A stretch of DNA of 64,000 nucleotides from Apostichopus japonicus (taxonomy: Eukaryota; Echinodermata; Holothuroidea; Aspidochirotida; Stichopodidae): contig NC_092572.1 in NCBI RefSeq assembly GCF_037975245.1, forward strand, positions 20,944,489 to 21,008,488, in the 5' to 3' direction. The position numbers and the translations under genes were made by a program. The notes under the pieces are model-generated. The model had not been told where the DNA came from and did not search any database. It saw only the letters and a program-made list of their open reading frames with translations. Shown one piece after another: positions 1-11,847 of the stretch (positions are counted from its first letter, which is position 1; each line of letters starts with the position of its first letter).

Positions 1-419
1 AATGAAAAATTGATTCAATTGATTAAAACTAGTGTGTCACATGAAGCCCTTCTACTACTCTCCCTGTTTGACATGTAGGTTTTAATATGTGTATGTATGT
101 ATTAGATTCTATTTTGAAGATGCACAATCTCTTTTTCATATCAAGATATTCTTCAACTGTTGTAATGTGTTTTTATCTGTGTGCAAATCATAAACTTTAG
201 GCCTTCTGTCATTTGCATGCTCGCTTCTGCTGGGATTGATGTTAGATTTGTACAATTTAACTGCTTATGAAGGAAGGGGAGGTGATTTCACAGACCAAGT
301 ATAGTATCTCTATGGCATCAACTGATATTCTGACAGTGTGCTAACATGATTCATATATATAGATATGTTATTGTACAGAGTGTGTATATGTTAACAACTG
401 CATGGTAATCTGTTCACAG

Positions 420-588
420 AGCCTACGATCCAGCAGAATACGAGAACCTCCCTGTGAGTTCTGAGATCAAAGAGCTGTTCCAATACATAACTCGTTACAC
501 ACCTCAGACAATTGAGCTGGAATATAAACTGAAGCCCTTTATTCCGGACTATATTCCTGCTGTCGGTGACATTGATGCATTTATCAAG
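420..588 (+). CDS. IFT46: IFT46 exon (intraflagellar transport protein 46), first of four in window
   Basis: This exon encodes 56 complete codons plus one leading base, with the core stretch beginning SSEIKELFQYITRYTPQTIE, which I recognise as the conserved central domain of IFT46. IFT46 is a core IFT-B subunit that carries cargo such as axonemal dynein into cilia. The exon is bounded by an acceptor TTCACAG (ending 419) and a donor AAG|GTAACT at 589, and it ends on a codon boundary after ...DAFIK. Upstream exons lie outside the window. Sequence match is seen; the ciliary role is family knowledge. Confidence 0.95.
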
Positions 589-667
589 GTAACTTCAATC
601 GGATACTTGGTATTATTGAGAGCTAGATGTGATGTGTGCAAGCAAGAAAAAGATTCACAAACTTGTG

Positions 668-1857
668 TGTACTACATGCGCCCTAACTAGAGTATACTAC
701 TGGTGTGTACTTACATGCGCCCCTAACTAGAGTAAAATACTGGTGTGTACTTACGTGCGCACTAACTAGAGTAAATTACTGGTGTGTACTTACATGCGCC
801 CTAACTAGAGTAAATTACTGGTGTGTACTTACATGCGGCCTAACTAGAGTATAATACTGGTGTGTACTTACATGCGCCCTAACTAGAGTATAGTACTGGT
901 GTGTACTTACGTGCGGCCTAACTAGAGTATAATACTGGTGTGTACTTACATGCGGCCTAACTAGAGTATAATACTGGTGTGTACTTACATACGGCCTAAC
1001 TAGAGTATATTACTGGTGTGTACTTACATGCGCCCTAACTAGAGTATAATACTGGTATGTACTAACATGTGGCCTAACTAGAGTATAATACAGGTGTATA
1101 CTAACATGTGGCCTAACTAGAGTTTAACACTGGTGTGTACTTACATGGGCCCTAACTAGGTTAATACTGGTGTGTACTTACATGCGGCCTAACTAGGGTA
1201 TAATATTGGTGTGTACGCACATGGGCCCTAACTAGAGTATAATAGTGGTATGTACTTACATGGGCCCTAACTAGAGTATAATACTGGTGTGTACTTACAT
1301 GTGCCCTAACTAGAGTATATTACTGGTGTGTACTTACATGCGCCCTAACTAGAATATAATACTGGTATGTACTTACATGTGCCCCTTACTAGAGTAAAAT
1401 ACTGGTGTGCACTTACATGCGGCCTAACTAGAGTATAATACTGGTGTGTACTTAAGTACACACTAACTAGAGTAAAATACTGGTGTGCACTTACATGTGC
1501 CCTAACTAGAGTTAATTACTGGTGTGCACTTACATGCGGCCTAACTAGAGTGTAATACTGGTGTGTACTTATATGCGTCCTAACTAGAGTAAATTACTGG
1601 TGGGTACTTACATGCGCCCTAACTAGAGTATAATACTGGTGTGTACTTACATGCGGCCTAACTAGATTATAATACTGGTGTGTACTTACATGCGCCCTAA
1701 CTAGAGTAAATTACTGGTGTGCACTTACATGCGCCCTAACTAGAGTATAATACTGCTGTGTACTTACATGCAGCCTAACTAGATTATAATACTGGTGGGT
1801 ACTTACATGGGCCCTAACTAGAGTATAATACTGGTATGTACTTACATACTTACATAA
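668..1857. repeat. 39-bp minisatellite, about 30 copies, in an IFT46 intron
   Basis: The intron between the first two visible exons is largely a tandem array of a 39-bp unit beginning TACTGGTGTGTACTTACATG and ending with CTAACTAGAGTATAA-like sequence. Copies differ by a few substitutions (GCGCCC, GCGGCC or GGGCCC in the middle) and rare 1-3 bp indels. The short open frames across it are by-products of the repeat. Confidence 0.95.
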
Positions 1858-1952
1858 CACTGTGATCATACTATATCTTTAAGACCTATTGCATAAAGTG
1901 CATATCAAATGATATATATGTGATGTCAGAATCCCTACTCATTTGCAAACAG

Positions 1953-2200
1953 ATCAACAGACCTGACGGCCAAGGCGATTCCCTGGGTTTGACCGTCCTA
2001 GATGAGCCCTGTGCCAAACAGTCTGACCCGACAGTCCTAGATCTTCAGCTGCGTGCAATCTCAAAGCAGACAACATCCAAAGCAATGCAGGTCCGAAGTA
2101 TAGAGAATGCCAGCAAACAACCAAAACTGATCAACAACTGGGTGGAGAGTATAAGCGAATTGCACAGAAGTAAACCTCCACCCACTGTGCATTATACCAA
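1953..2200 (+). CDS. IFT46: IFT46 exon, second in window
   Basis: It encodes INRPDG...LTVLDEPCAKQSDPTVL...WVESISELHRSKPP...HYTK, the conserved continuation of IFT46. The acceptor is TTTGCAAACAG (ending 1952), phase 0 with the preceding exon. The donor is ACCAA|GTAGGT, leaving two bases that pair with the first base of the next exon to make a Lys codon. A TAG just after the donor would end the frame if unspliced, which supports the splice site. Confidence 0.95.
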
Positions 2201-2269
2201 GTAGGTATTTTAAGGCTGTAATTCTGTAATAACTTACTTTAAACATCTGCCCTTATACAACACCTTCTT

Positions 2270-2640
2270 ATATTCCAGCCATTTGATTGGTCAATTGCTC
2301 GTCGATTGCATGCAAAATCCGCTCTATTGCACTCTGTGAAATAGAACCATGTGTTATACTTTTTTGATAGCACTTTTTTCAATGGTAAGAGAACAGAGAA
2401 ACCTGTCTGTTCAAAACAATCTGGTTGCATGAGTGCATTTTTCATCCAATTATATCCAAATTTGAAGGTGTTGTATAAAACAAATAATGAATGGTTTCCA
2501 TTCGTGCAATAATGCAAATATTTCATTCGTTGAAAGATGTAATTGTTCCATTCAACTCTTCTTCTTCTGTGCCTCGTTAAATGGAACATTCCATCTTTCA
2601 ACTCATGAAATATTTGCACTATTGCACTCATAACCATTCA
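2270..2640. repeat. Foldback/MITE-like element in IFT46 intron
   Basis: About 50-bp arms at 2503-2555 and 2575-2635 are imperfect reverse complements (GCAAATATTTCATTCGTTGAA against TTCAACTCATGAAATATTTGC) separated by a short spacer rich in CTTCTTCT. Upstream, CTCTATTGCACTCTGTGAAAT looks like a related end. No target-site duplication was identified, so the outer limits are approximate. Confidence 0.5.
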
Positions 2641-2880
2641 TGTTTGATTAGCATTTTTGCAACGAGTTAAAATACATAAATTTGATATTAATAAAATGGT
2701 AACAAATGAAAATGAGCTATCATCATAGAAGTGACATATGTATGATGATATTTGATTACCAAGTTTGTTGGGCCTTGCCATGGGGCATGGTTCAGCTTGC
2801 CATTTCCATTTGCTTTATCAAATTGTGCACTCATGTTGCACAAACTATACATGATGTACTGTATGGTATGCATCAGTTGA

Positions 2881-2964
2881 AAACCACTTTGCCACTTACC
2901 TGATACCTAAACCACTTTGCCACTTACCTGATACCTAAACCACTTTGCCACTTACCTGATACCT
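2881..2964. repeat. 28-bp direct repeat, three copies
   Basis: Three consecutive near-identical copies of a 28-bp unit starting AAACCACTTTGCCACTTACC begin at 2881, 2909 and 2937, all within the IFT46 intron. Confidence 0.95.
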
Positions 2965-3095
2965 GACAAAACTTTTGAGCATAACAATAATTCTTGGTTT
3001 TGATGTTCAAAGGGTAGAATGGCACATACTTTGAATTATAGTGTAGTCCTGTGCTTGTTGCCATAAACCTACCTGTTTGTATGTGTCATTTTTAG

Positions 3096-3309
3096 AACGA
3101 TGCCAGATATCGACACCCTGATGCAGGAATGGCCAGGAGAGTTTGAAGATCTCCTGAACAAGATTGGGATCCCCTCTGCTGACATTGATTGTACCTTAGA
3201 TCAGTACGTGGAGATGATATGTGCTGTCCTGGACATACCAATCTACCAAAGCAAGATTCAAGCTCTTCATGTTCTCTTCACCTTGTATTCAGAGTTTAAA
3301 AATTCACAG
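3096..3309 (+). CDS. IFT46: IFT46 exon, third in window
   Basis: It encodes TMPDIDTLMQEWPGEFEDLL followed by ...IDCTLDQYVEMICAVLDIPIYQSK...LFTLYSEFKNSQ, the well-conserved C-terminal half of IFT46. The acceptor is CATTTTTAG and the donor CAG|GTAAGT. The first base completes the Lys codon split across the intron, and the exon ends on a codon boundary. Confidence 0.95.
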
Positions 3310-3639
3310 GTAAGTAATGACCTCTTGATGCAGAATATTTAAATGAATTGTGATAAGTGATACGTCAACTGTATGGCTCTTGCCGTGACACAATCAGTAA
3401 GCTTGAGGTCTGTTGTGGTAAGGCGAGTACAATTTGGAATTACTAATTGGTGGTTGCCTGAAAATGTTGAAAGTGATAAGTAAGTGTTGTAGGCAGCACG
3501 GTTGGTGCTTTTGTTGCAGAAATGACTGCAGACATCTATTTATAAATTCACTTCTAAGGAAACTGGCAGTCTAAATTGTAAGAGGCTTCATTGACTTAGT
3601 ATATAGTTACTAATCACATTAGGGCTAATATTTTCTTTC

Positions 3640-4390
3640 AATTTGTGAGGTGCTGCATGTGGGGAGTAATGTTTACTGATATGTGCAGTGCTGTGTGTGA
3701 GGACTTATGTTTGTTTTTGATTTATGATGTACTCCAATTGGGGGGGGGGGGGGTGTATCCTTTTGATTTGTGAGGTGCTGCATGTGAGGACTAATGCATC
3801 CATTTGATATGTGATATATATACTGCATATGAGAACTAATGTATTCTTTTGATTTGTGAGGTGCTGTAAGTGAGGACTTGTATCATTTTGATTGGGGGGG
3901 GGGGGGGGGGTGTGTAATGTACCCTTTGGATTGGTGAGGAGCTGCATGTGAGGATTTGTTTCCTATGGATTTGTGTGGTGCTGCATATGAGGACTAATGC
4001 ATTCTTTTGATTTGTGAGGTGCTGTAAGTGGGGACTTATGTATCCTTTTGATTTGTGAGGTGCTCCAATTGGAGGGGGGCGGTGTAATGTATCCTTTGGA
4101 TTGGTGAGGTGCTGCATATGAGGACTAATGCATTTCGATTTGTAAGGTGCTTCATGTGAGTACTAATGTATTCATTTGATTTGTGATGTACTGCATATGA
4201 GGACTAATGTAATCTTTGCTGCAAGTGGGGACTAATGTATCGGTTTGATTTGTGAGGTACTGCATGTGGGGCTCATGTTTCCTGATTTTTGTGGTGCTGT
4301 GAGTGGGGTCCTTTCCTTTGATTTTTGAGTTGATGCTTGTGAGGACTGTTTCCTTTTGATTTGTGAGGTGCTGCATGTGAATGTGTTTGA
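3640..4390. repeat. Degenerate roughly 40-bp tandem repeat with poly-G tracts
   Basis: The last IFT46 intron holds many decayed copies of a unit like TTTGATTTGTGAGGTGCTGC followed by ATGTGAGGACTAATGTATCC. Two uninterrupted poly-G runs (about 14 and 17 bases, near 3740 and 3894) sit inside the array. Minus-strand frames here with runs of HLQHLTNQK-like peptides are repeat by-products, not genes. Confidence 0.85.
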
Positions 4391-4804
4391 TACCTTGTGT
4401 GAACCTCACTTTTCTGTTCATTTTTATGCTGAACATCGTGAAATTATTTTAGCAAAATCACTGTTATTTTACTGCAAAACATAATCGCTAGCCTGTACCT
4501 ACCACAAATTTCGATTTTGACTTACCGTGATGTTGGAATATGATGCTACAAAATAACATCAATCTTTTGTTCTCTTTGCACATGATGGAGTAGTCTTCGA
4601 CTCTGTTGAATCAGTGTTTGAATTGGGCTTGAATGTGGTGAATAATACTAGCAGAATACTCTGGAATGTAGAGAGTGATACATATATGTTGATACACAGC
4701 AGAAGTGGAGTGTTATCATGAGTTTACCTTTGTACGATGTGGGAACACTGGATACAGTAATTGCTAAAAGGTATTAACACCTTTCTTCTTTACACTTGTT
4801 TCAG

Positions 4805-4930
4805 TACTTTAAAACATTAGCTGAAGAAAATAAACTGGACAACAAGCTGAAGTTGGGATCTGAAGGAGAAACAGGGGAAGGCAGTGCAGTAGGTGGCCAG
4901 GAAGATGAAGAAAATAGTGTAGTGTTTTAA
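4805..4930 (+). CDS. IFT46: IFT46 terminal coding exon with stop codon
   Basis: After the acceptor TTGTTTCAG (ending 4804) the frame reads YFKTLAEENKLDNKLKLGSE, then an acidic low-complexity tail ending NSVVF and TAA. It joins in phase 0 to the third exon (...FKNSQ|YFKTLAE). A variable acidic tail is usual for IFT46. The four exons contribute about 252 residues, the conserved C-terminal two thirds of the protein. Confidence 0.92.
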   Translation, partial: YFKTLAEENKLDNKLKLGSEGETGEGSAVGGQEDEENSVVF

Positions 4931-5810
4931 GAAGCCGGAAGACAAACTTTGGAGAAAGAAAAAAAAACATAGAATGCTTTGAGCGATAGGTAAATTAATG
5001 TGAAGACACATTACCATGTGAATTAAGTTAATAAGAGTATAATGATGTTATGTCAGGGACAGTAGCCATACAAGTATACTGTATAATGGAAGAAAAGTTC
5101 AGTGTATGGTAGTATTCAGTAACTTGTTCATATGTTCAGTTTATGCTTGTGATTTGTAATATGTACATAATTTTCTGTAAAGCATTCAACTAGAATTGAA
5201 ACAGTCCCCATTAACTGTAGTTCTACAGCAATTTGTAAGGCATGCAATAATTATGGGATATTTCACTTGCTTAGTCATGATTGAAAATTGGTACCTGTGT
5301 TATTGCTGGCATTAACTAATCAAACTTTGGTGGAATCAGTTAGTTGGAAGGCTAAAACTAAAACAATGTCAGATGGATCGTCATTAACGGCAACCTAAAA
5401 GAACAATTCTACTTTTACCATTGCAAAATTACCGTCTATGTCCACTTATTCATAATGATATATGTGATATGTGATATATATTCATATATATGTGATATAT
5501 ATTCACAACGATATATGTGATATGTATTCATATGTGATATATATGTGATATATATTCATAATGATATGTGATATATATTCATATATGTGATATATATTCA
5601 TAATGATATATGTGATATATATTCATATATGTGATATATATTCATAATGATATATGTGGTTCTTTTGGTATTCATAGATTTGAAAAGAAATGTAAACAAA
5701 ATGTGTCATACTGAAAGTTTAGGTTATATTCTTGTGATTGTGACATGGTTTAGGAAATTTCTTCTTGTTGGATTTGTGAAATAATCCAGAAAATAAAGTA
5801 CAGGATGAAT
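4931..5810 (+). promoter_or_regulatory. IFT46: IFT46 3' UTR with candidate poly(A) signal (AATAAA at 5792-5797)
   Basis: There is no further coding sequence after the IFT46 stop. An AATAAA hexamer lies about 860 bases downstream in an A/T-rich context. An AT-rich tandem array (GTGATATATATTCATAATGATA-like) occupies about 5451-5655 within this UTR or flank. The cleavage site itself cannot be seen. Confidence 0.5.
5451..5655. repeat. AT-rich tandem repeat
   Basis: Irregular copies of ATATATGTGATATATATTC with ATAATG spacers run for about 200 bases. Confidence 0.9.
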
Positions 5811-7329
5811 TTGGGCAGGATTTGATATTGTCATATTCTGTACAACATTGTAAACCTGTCATTTTAAGGCCATCAAAGTCTTTGTTTTACCATGTAGTTG
5901 TGTTGCAACTGAGGAACTGGCCTAATAGTCTACATATTAAACAGGATAGTCCAGCCACTTGAATTATAGTCTTATGAAAATACAATTGGGAGCAATGTTT
6001 TTGGATGGTCAGCATATCAAACTGAATTTTGTTCACATAGTCATCCCTTCATCTTTAGTGAGAACATTGCATGATCTTGGAAGGTAGATCTTACCTTTTA
6101 TTTATATTTATGTATATATGCAAATAAGAAATAGACAACTAAGCAAAGAACTTAATGACTAGGGTACTATTGGAATTCCCTTCATCTGTTCCTGTGGTTG
6201 CTTTTTACATTTTATTCATTTACAAAAGCATGATCCTTATAAAAAGAGGCTAATGGTGTTTAACAAGTCTACCACCATGTGAATACTTGTGTATAGTGTA
6301 GTCACTTGTAAATGATCAACCAATTTTGAATTTTTGGGCTATGATATATTTCCACTAAGAATATCCCTTTCACAAAAGTGACTCATTATCTCTGCATTTG
6401 CAGGACAATTGCACTGATTGCTTTGTATGGATCTTGAAAAGCTTTGGGTCTGGTAGTAACCAGTTGTATAAACCTAATATCAGTAATGCCAGGAAAAGTT
6501 ACTACTCTAGAAATTTGTGACAAAATTGAAACAGTGTATTTGTGGAGATTCTAAACCGAGAAATTTCTGTGTTTTGAGATGGATGATTTGGGGGGGGGGG
6601 GGGGTGGGTATATGCACGGTACATTGCAGTTTGAAGTTTAAACATGTACGACCATTAATTTGACCTATTATCATATTTGGGGTCAATATTTCTGGCTTGT
6701 CTAGCATTATCACCTTGATGTTGTACTATTCTTTCATGTTTTTTGGAAAAAGCAAAAACTGAAACATTCGGATTCAAATATTCTTGCAATTTTTTATTGT
6801 GTTTTACTGTGACTGAGAAAAAATCTACAAATTGTTTGATCTGGAGGAATTTCCCTTCATGAACCTTCTTCCTTGGTGAATAGTCAAAGAAGTTACAAGA
6901 GCAAGGACTAGACCCCCACCACCACGATAACTGTCCTCTACAAGAAGGATGAAGTGATAGCATGCAGATGAGTGAAGTTGTAAGCCAAAAAAAACAAAGG
7001 GGTGGAACAATGCAGAAGCGAGTTTTGCCCTTGTCAAATTTTCAGATAATTTCAATGCTAGCATGACCTCTGGCTCAAATGAATGGCAGTAAAACTTAGT
7101 CTTGGCCCGAAAAGTGGGGAAGTGGGTTTTCGGAAGCAGAGAAGTTCATATAAATTGATCCAAAGAGGCAGCTCGAGATGCGCCCACCCCAGCAAATGAA
7201 TCAGTGAAAGGTCCTGAGGACTTCGTACTCATTGATGGATCCAAGATCACTCTACCACCTGGGATTAGTCTGCAAGGAATGGACAGGCCCAACAAGCTAA
7301 CAAGATTGCCCTTTCTCCGTCGGTGATTT
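5811..7329. other. No gene recognised
   Basis: Only short open frames on both strands, a 15-base poly-G tract at 6590-6604, and ordinary A/T-rich sequence. The last 150 bases may be eroded upstream sequence of the gypsy fragment, since VLIDGSKITLPPGISLQG-like codons appear near 7228-7280, but I cannot assign a domain. Confidence 0.5.
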
Positions 7330-9124
7330 TGATCTTGGTTGCTGTGACAGTATTCCCCACACCATTCAAGTTAGTGATGACACAACGATTCGACTTCCTT
7401 ATAGAAGGGTTTCCCCAACACAGGTAGCCGAGGTGAAGACACTCCTTAACGATATGCTAGAGAAGAATATTATCAGGAAATCCTCCAGTCCCTATGCCAG
7501 TTCGATTGTACTTGTTAAGAAGAAGTCTGGGACCTTCAGATTGTGTATCGACTACCGCCAACTAAACGCTGTCACAGTCAAAGATTCGTTCCCACTACCG
7601 AGAATTGAAGAGACTCTTGAGGCTTTGGGAGGAGCCAAATCTAGCACGCTGGATTTTTCCCATGGGTATTTCCAAGTGGCTATGGAAGAATCCGCCATAG
7701 AAAAGAAAGCGTTTCGAGTTCCATGGGGTCTCAATGAGTTCACTCGCATGCCCCAGGGGCTATGTAATAGCCCGAGTACTTTTCAGCGCATAATGGAACA
7801 CATCTTTGGGGACATGAACATGACACAGCTGATTCTTTACTTAGACGACATACTGGTTTTTTTCCACCGATATAGACTCGCACTTGCAGAGGCTGGATAC
7901 CGTTTTCAAACGACTTACACAGAATGGTCTGAAACTGAAGGGAGAGAAGGGAGAGATCTGGTTGGTCTCCAGGCAGTGAGATTGAGCCGTGTACTCCAGA
8001 GATCAAAGGATGGCTAAAGGAATTTCCAAAGTTCCTGGAAGAAAATGGTATCTTGTATAGAGTGACTCCTGGCACAGATGGAAAATGTAAGCAGCTGTTA
8101 GTGCCAAGACGTATGCATATGAAGCTGTTAGAATCTGCTCACGATGATTGGGGACATCAGGGCATTGGCAAGACCCTCTCTATCCTTAAGGCACGCTGCT
8201 TCAGGCCAGATCAGGACAAAGATGTTACAAAGTATGTGAAAAATTGCTTCACCTGTACAGTTACGAAAGCCCCTACTCCGAAGGTTCATACACCACGTCG
8301 CCATCTACTTGCGTTCCGTCCATTTGACTTAGTGGCCATTGATTTTTGAAACTTGATGTTGGGAAAGGTGGTTACGAGGATGTGCTGGTCATCACAGACG
8401 CCTTCACAAAGTTTGCTCAGGCTATACCTTGCCGCAACCAGACCACACCTGTTGTGGCCAAAGCGTTATGAGAGAAGTGGTTTTCCCATAATGGAGTTCC
8501 ACTAAGATTACACTCCGACCGAGGTCGCAACTTCGAGAGTAATCTCATCAAAGAGTTGTGTAAACTCTACGGTATAACCAAGACCCGTACCACACCATAC
8601 TACCCTCAAGGAAATGGGCAAACCGAAAGGTTTCATAGGACCCTCTGTGGAATGATCCGATCCCTAGATCCAAAGAAGAGGAGAAACTGGCCTGAATTAC
8701 TAACCCACATTGTATTTGTCTATAATTGCACCTCACATAGAGTGACAGGTTTGTCACCATTCAAAATGCTATTTGGCTGTGATCCTTACACTCCCTTGGA
8801 CCAACTACTTAGCAACACTAAGGAAGACTGGAATGAGGATTTCGTGCAGCGACAAGCAGAAGCAATACAGGAAGCTCATAGAGTGGCAATGGAGCGTATG
8901 GAATCATTGCACAACAAGGTGAGAGAGAAACACAATCGACTACCTCTCAGTGATCCAGTCGAAGTTGGAAGCAGGGTACTACTCAAAAGATGCGCTTTTA
9001 AAGGCCGCCATAAGTTAGAAGACCAATTCAACCGAGATCCCTATGTCGTAGTACACATGAACCCGACAGGTGATGTCTATACAATAGGACCACTCTTTGG
9101 AGGTGCACTCCAGACTGTCTCTTA
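7330..9124 (+). pseudogene. Ty3/gypsy pol remnant (RT, integrase zinc finger, integrase core)
   Basis: The reverse transcriptase begins near 7430 with EKNIIRKSSSPYASSIVLVK and continues through CIDYRQLN and MPQGLCNSPSTFQ to the catalytic YLDD. It breaks off near 7860, with most of the thumb and RNase H missing. An integrase HHCC finger follows at 8053-8349 (HDDWGHQG...NCFTCT). The core then has a frameshift and TGA near 8347, a second in-frame TGA near 8465-8470, and the D and E residues in HSDRGRNFE and GNGQTERFH. A C-terminal DNA-binding-like tail runs to about 9120. No LTR flanks it. Clearly non-functional. Confidence 0.88.
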
Positions 9125-10542
9125 GTGTTAGATCCTCGGAACGATGAACAGGAAATTATACAGCTGGAAGAACATGGTAACAGTGACTGTAAAATCGTGG
9201 AAGTCATCTTACAGAACGCGCTCTACTGTCCGAGCTATCCCAAGAGCATATTCTCTGTGAAGTCTGCGACAGCGAATGGAGTCGAGTTGATGTTCAACAA
9301 GGACCGAAGCTGGATGGAGAAAGACGGGATGGTCTTCAACATCGACTTGAAGATGGGCTGTACTATCTTCAAGTAGGTGAGGAAACGGAACAAATGAACT
9401 TGTCCATAGATCATTGGCACAAAGTCATGGGACACTGTAACCACATAATCAGACTCAAAGATGTTGTGATCGGAATGAAAATTGAGAAACAATCACAAGG
9501 GGAGGATGTATCATGCAATGTATGTGTTGAAGGGAAGTTTGTAAACACCCGAAACAGGGAGTCAGACAAGAGAGCAAATAGCCCATTGGAATTAGTACAC
9601 ACCAACTTGTGTGGGCCGATAAACCCCATTGCAAAAGATGGATTCAAGTATGCCATGTCATTTACCGACGATTACTCAGGTTTGGTATTTGTTTATTTTC
9701 TCAGATCCAAGAGCGACTCCGTAACTGCCTTCAGCCAGTTTCTGGCTGACTGTTCCCCAATTGGGCGGGTTAGGCGTCTCCGTTGTGATAACGGCGGAGA
9801 ATTCACTGGCAAAGAATTCACGTCACTCCTGAGAGAAAAAGGTATCAAACAAGAATTTTTATCACCAGAATCACCTCATCAAAATGGTACTGCAGAAAGG
9901 TACTGGCGCACACTTTTTGAGATGGCTAGGTGTCTCCTGCTGGAGGCTGACCTCCCCAATCACTTATGGACCATGCTGTCAAAACAGCAGCATACATCAG
10001 GAATCGGTGTTTCAACAGTAGGGTACAGAAAACGTCATATGAAGCATTTACAGGAATCAGAACAAATGTGGGAAACATGCATATCTTTAGATCACTTTGC
10101 TATGCATACACCCATGACACAAAGAAACTTGACCCAAAAGCCAAACAAGGTGTATTTGTTGGTTATGACACTAAAAGTCCAGCCTACCTAGTGTTCTACC
10201 CTGATGCTGATAAAGTACAGAGAGTAAGGCTCATTAAGATTGTCTCCAAACCAACCAGCAATCAGGAAACACAGACACGTACCACAAGATCTTGTCAATG
10301 AAGATGAAGTTCCCATCAGGGAACGGGCTGCGGCCACAAATATAGGCCAGTCTGGCCACTCTGGTGGTGCAATTGAAGGAAGGTCAGAGGATCACTGCCA
10401 ATCCTCAGGTCAGAACCAAACTGAACTTGGAGAAGTAGAAGAAAACCAACAGGCACCAGATGTTCAGAATGAAACTGATCAATCCAAAACGTACCCTCAG
10501 AGGAAGAGGGCACCACCCAAATACCTAGAAGACTACAAAACT
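9125..10542 (+). pseudogene. Ty1/copia (GalEa-like) pol remnant: pre-integrase and integrase
   Basis: Starting abruptly after the gypsy fragment, the sequence encodes the end of a copia protease/pre-integrase region (ALYCPSYPKSIFSVKSA). A frameshift near 9370 precedes the integrase zinc finger (HWHKVMGHC...CNVC). The integrase core runs from about 9590 (HTNLCGPINPIAKDGFKYAM) through RCDNGGEFTG and SPHQNGTAERYWR. Further frameshifts at about 9960 and 10240 precede the post-integrase region ending in PPKYLEDY. No RT or RNase H follows. It resembles the larger copia at 40945-56680 at the protein level (IFSVKSA against IFSVQAA). Non-functional. Confidence 0.88.
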
Positions 10543-10548
10543 AAACGA

Positions 10549-10625
10549 ATAATAATTCGTAATTACGACTTAATAATCCGTTACTACGAATTATTAATTC
10601 GTACTTACAAAATAATAATTCAGCT
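10549..10625 (+). repeat. 21-bp palindromic AT repeat, copy A
   Basis: About three and a half units of a 21-bp repeat such as TCGTAATTACGACTTAATAAT. The unit is itself partly palindromic (TAATTCG/CGAATTA). It starts exactly where copia homology ends. A matching copy on the opposite strand lies at 17340-17447. Confidence 0.85.
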
Positions 10626-11759
10626 TTTGGTAAAAGCAAACTTGCTTAATCAGTAATCAGCCTGCTAATATCGGTCGATGCATTGTGTTTATCGAGCGAG
10701 AATCCTGATTTTCCTGAATTTGGACAAGTAATTGCCTGCCATAAGCATGCTTCTACAAACCCCCAAAGATTGAGTGCTGAGAACTTCTTGCACGTGCACC
10801 CTGACCAGATTGCTATCCGTCTACTGTACTGTACCAAAGACTTAATTCACATCTCATACATCGTCTCGGGCCTCTTTGCCGTTTGACCCCTTCGATGCTT
10901 CGAGTATGGCAACGAAGTTTTATAATGACTGAAGTCGATGTACTAACGATTGTTGTTCCAATTTTTTTACTGTCAGTGGAGGCAGTTGTGCTACAGTAGA
11001 AGTGAGCTACATTGCAACTGTGTTAGGCTAGGCCCATAGTGCCTTACATGCCTAGGCCTAAAAAGTAAGGCTACCATAGAGCCGATCTTTAGTATGTAAG
11101 GGCTAGCTGTAGCATAAGTTTACCTAAGAAGGCTAAATCTCACTTCTTGCAATCTCACAATTTGCAATGACAGTGATGTTAGCCAAATCTGAAAGGTCAT
11201 CTTCCACCAAGGATTCCTGTGACCTACAGTAAAATTTGGACCAATGTATCAAATTTAAATGAAGTTACACATATGAACCATTCCCGTGGAAAGTCTGGAA
11301 TTACCATAAGTAAGTAACATTTCCCTATTGGGAGTTAACAAATCCCCATGGGATTTGATACATTCTGATGGGAAAAGGATAATTCCCAATGGTAATTGTT
11401 ACTTGCTTATAGGGAAGTGGTAATTTCCCATGGGATTTGTTAACTTCTCATGGGATTTCATACTGTTTCATCACAAATTGCTTCAGTTCAGCTGTTGGTA
11501 CTATACTCACTTGGTTACCAGATTTCTTCCAGCTGATTGAAGACATGAATTATCTTCCAGGTTCTTATTGTAGGCCCAGTGGCTGTGGTACCACTTTCTG
11601 CTGTTAATACAAGAGATAGGACTTGCAAAGCTTTTTAACTGAAATATTGTTTAGTTGTACACTGAAGGAATACTTCTTAGGTGACTATTTGTACTTTACA
11701 CAGATCCCAACCCATGTTTTCATGTGTATGTCATTTATGTAAGTTTCATTTTTCAACAG
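10626..11759. other. No gene recognised; imperfect hairpin sequence at 11280-11470
   Basis: No convincing coding region. Between 11280 and 11470 the words CCCATGGGATTTG, GTTAACAAATCC and TTCCCTAT/ATAGGGAA recur in both orientations, giving an imperfect foldback that may be a decayed MITE. No TSD seen. Confidence 0.4.
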
Positions 11760-11762
11760 CAG

Positions 11763-11847
11763 CTGTAAATCATGGGAGAGACTGCGAGCATTTATGCTAA
11801 ACAGGGGTATCGATGAGAATTGTGTCAAGAAGCTTGTAAATGAGAAG
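11763..11847 (+). CDS. SAM-like exon of the HECT-like gene
   Basis: Between the acceptor TTTCAACAGCAG and the donor AAG|GTGTGT the frame reads SWERLRAFMLNRGIDENCVK and ends KLVNEK. This fits the first helices of the SAM-like module that precedes HECT-like domains in a large uncharacterised family known from fish and marine invertebrates. It joins in phase 0 to the exon at 13235 (LDEDIIALMKENELTSIIPA), which completes the module. Any earlier exon was not recognised. Confidence 0.6.

Noticed and set aside
668-1857. CRISPR-like appearance of a regular repeat
   Set aside because: The 39-bp units are head-to-tail without unique spacers, and the setting is an animal gene intron.
3705-4436. Minus-strand frames with repeated HLTNQK peptides
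   Set aside because: They translate a degenerate tandem repeat and overlap no recognised domain.
10683-10886. 67-codon frame with PEFGQVIACHKH
   Set aside because: It faintly recalls a block seen in multicopy invertebrate proteins, but no second motif supports it.
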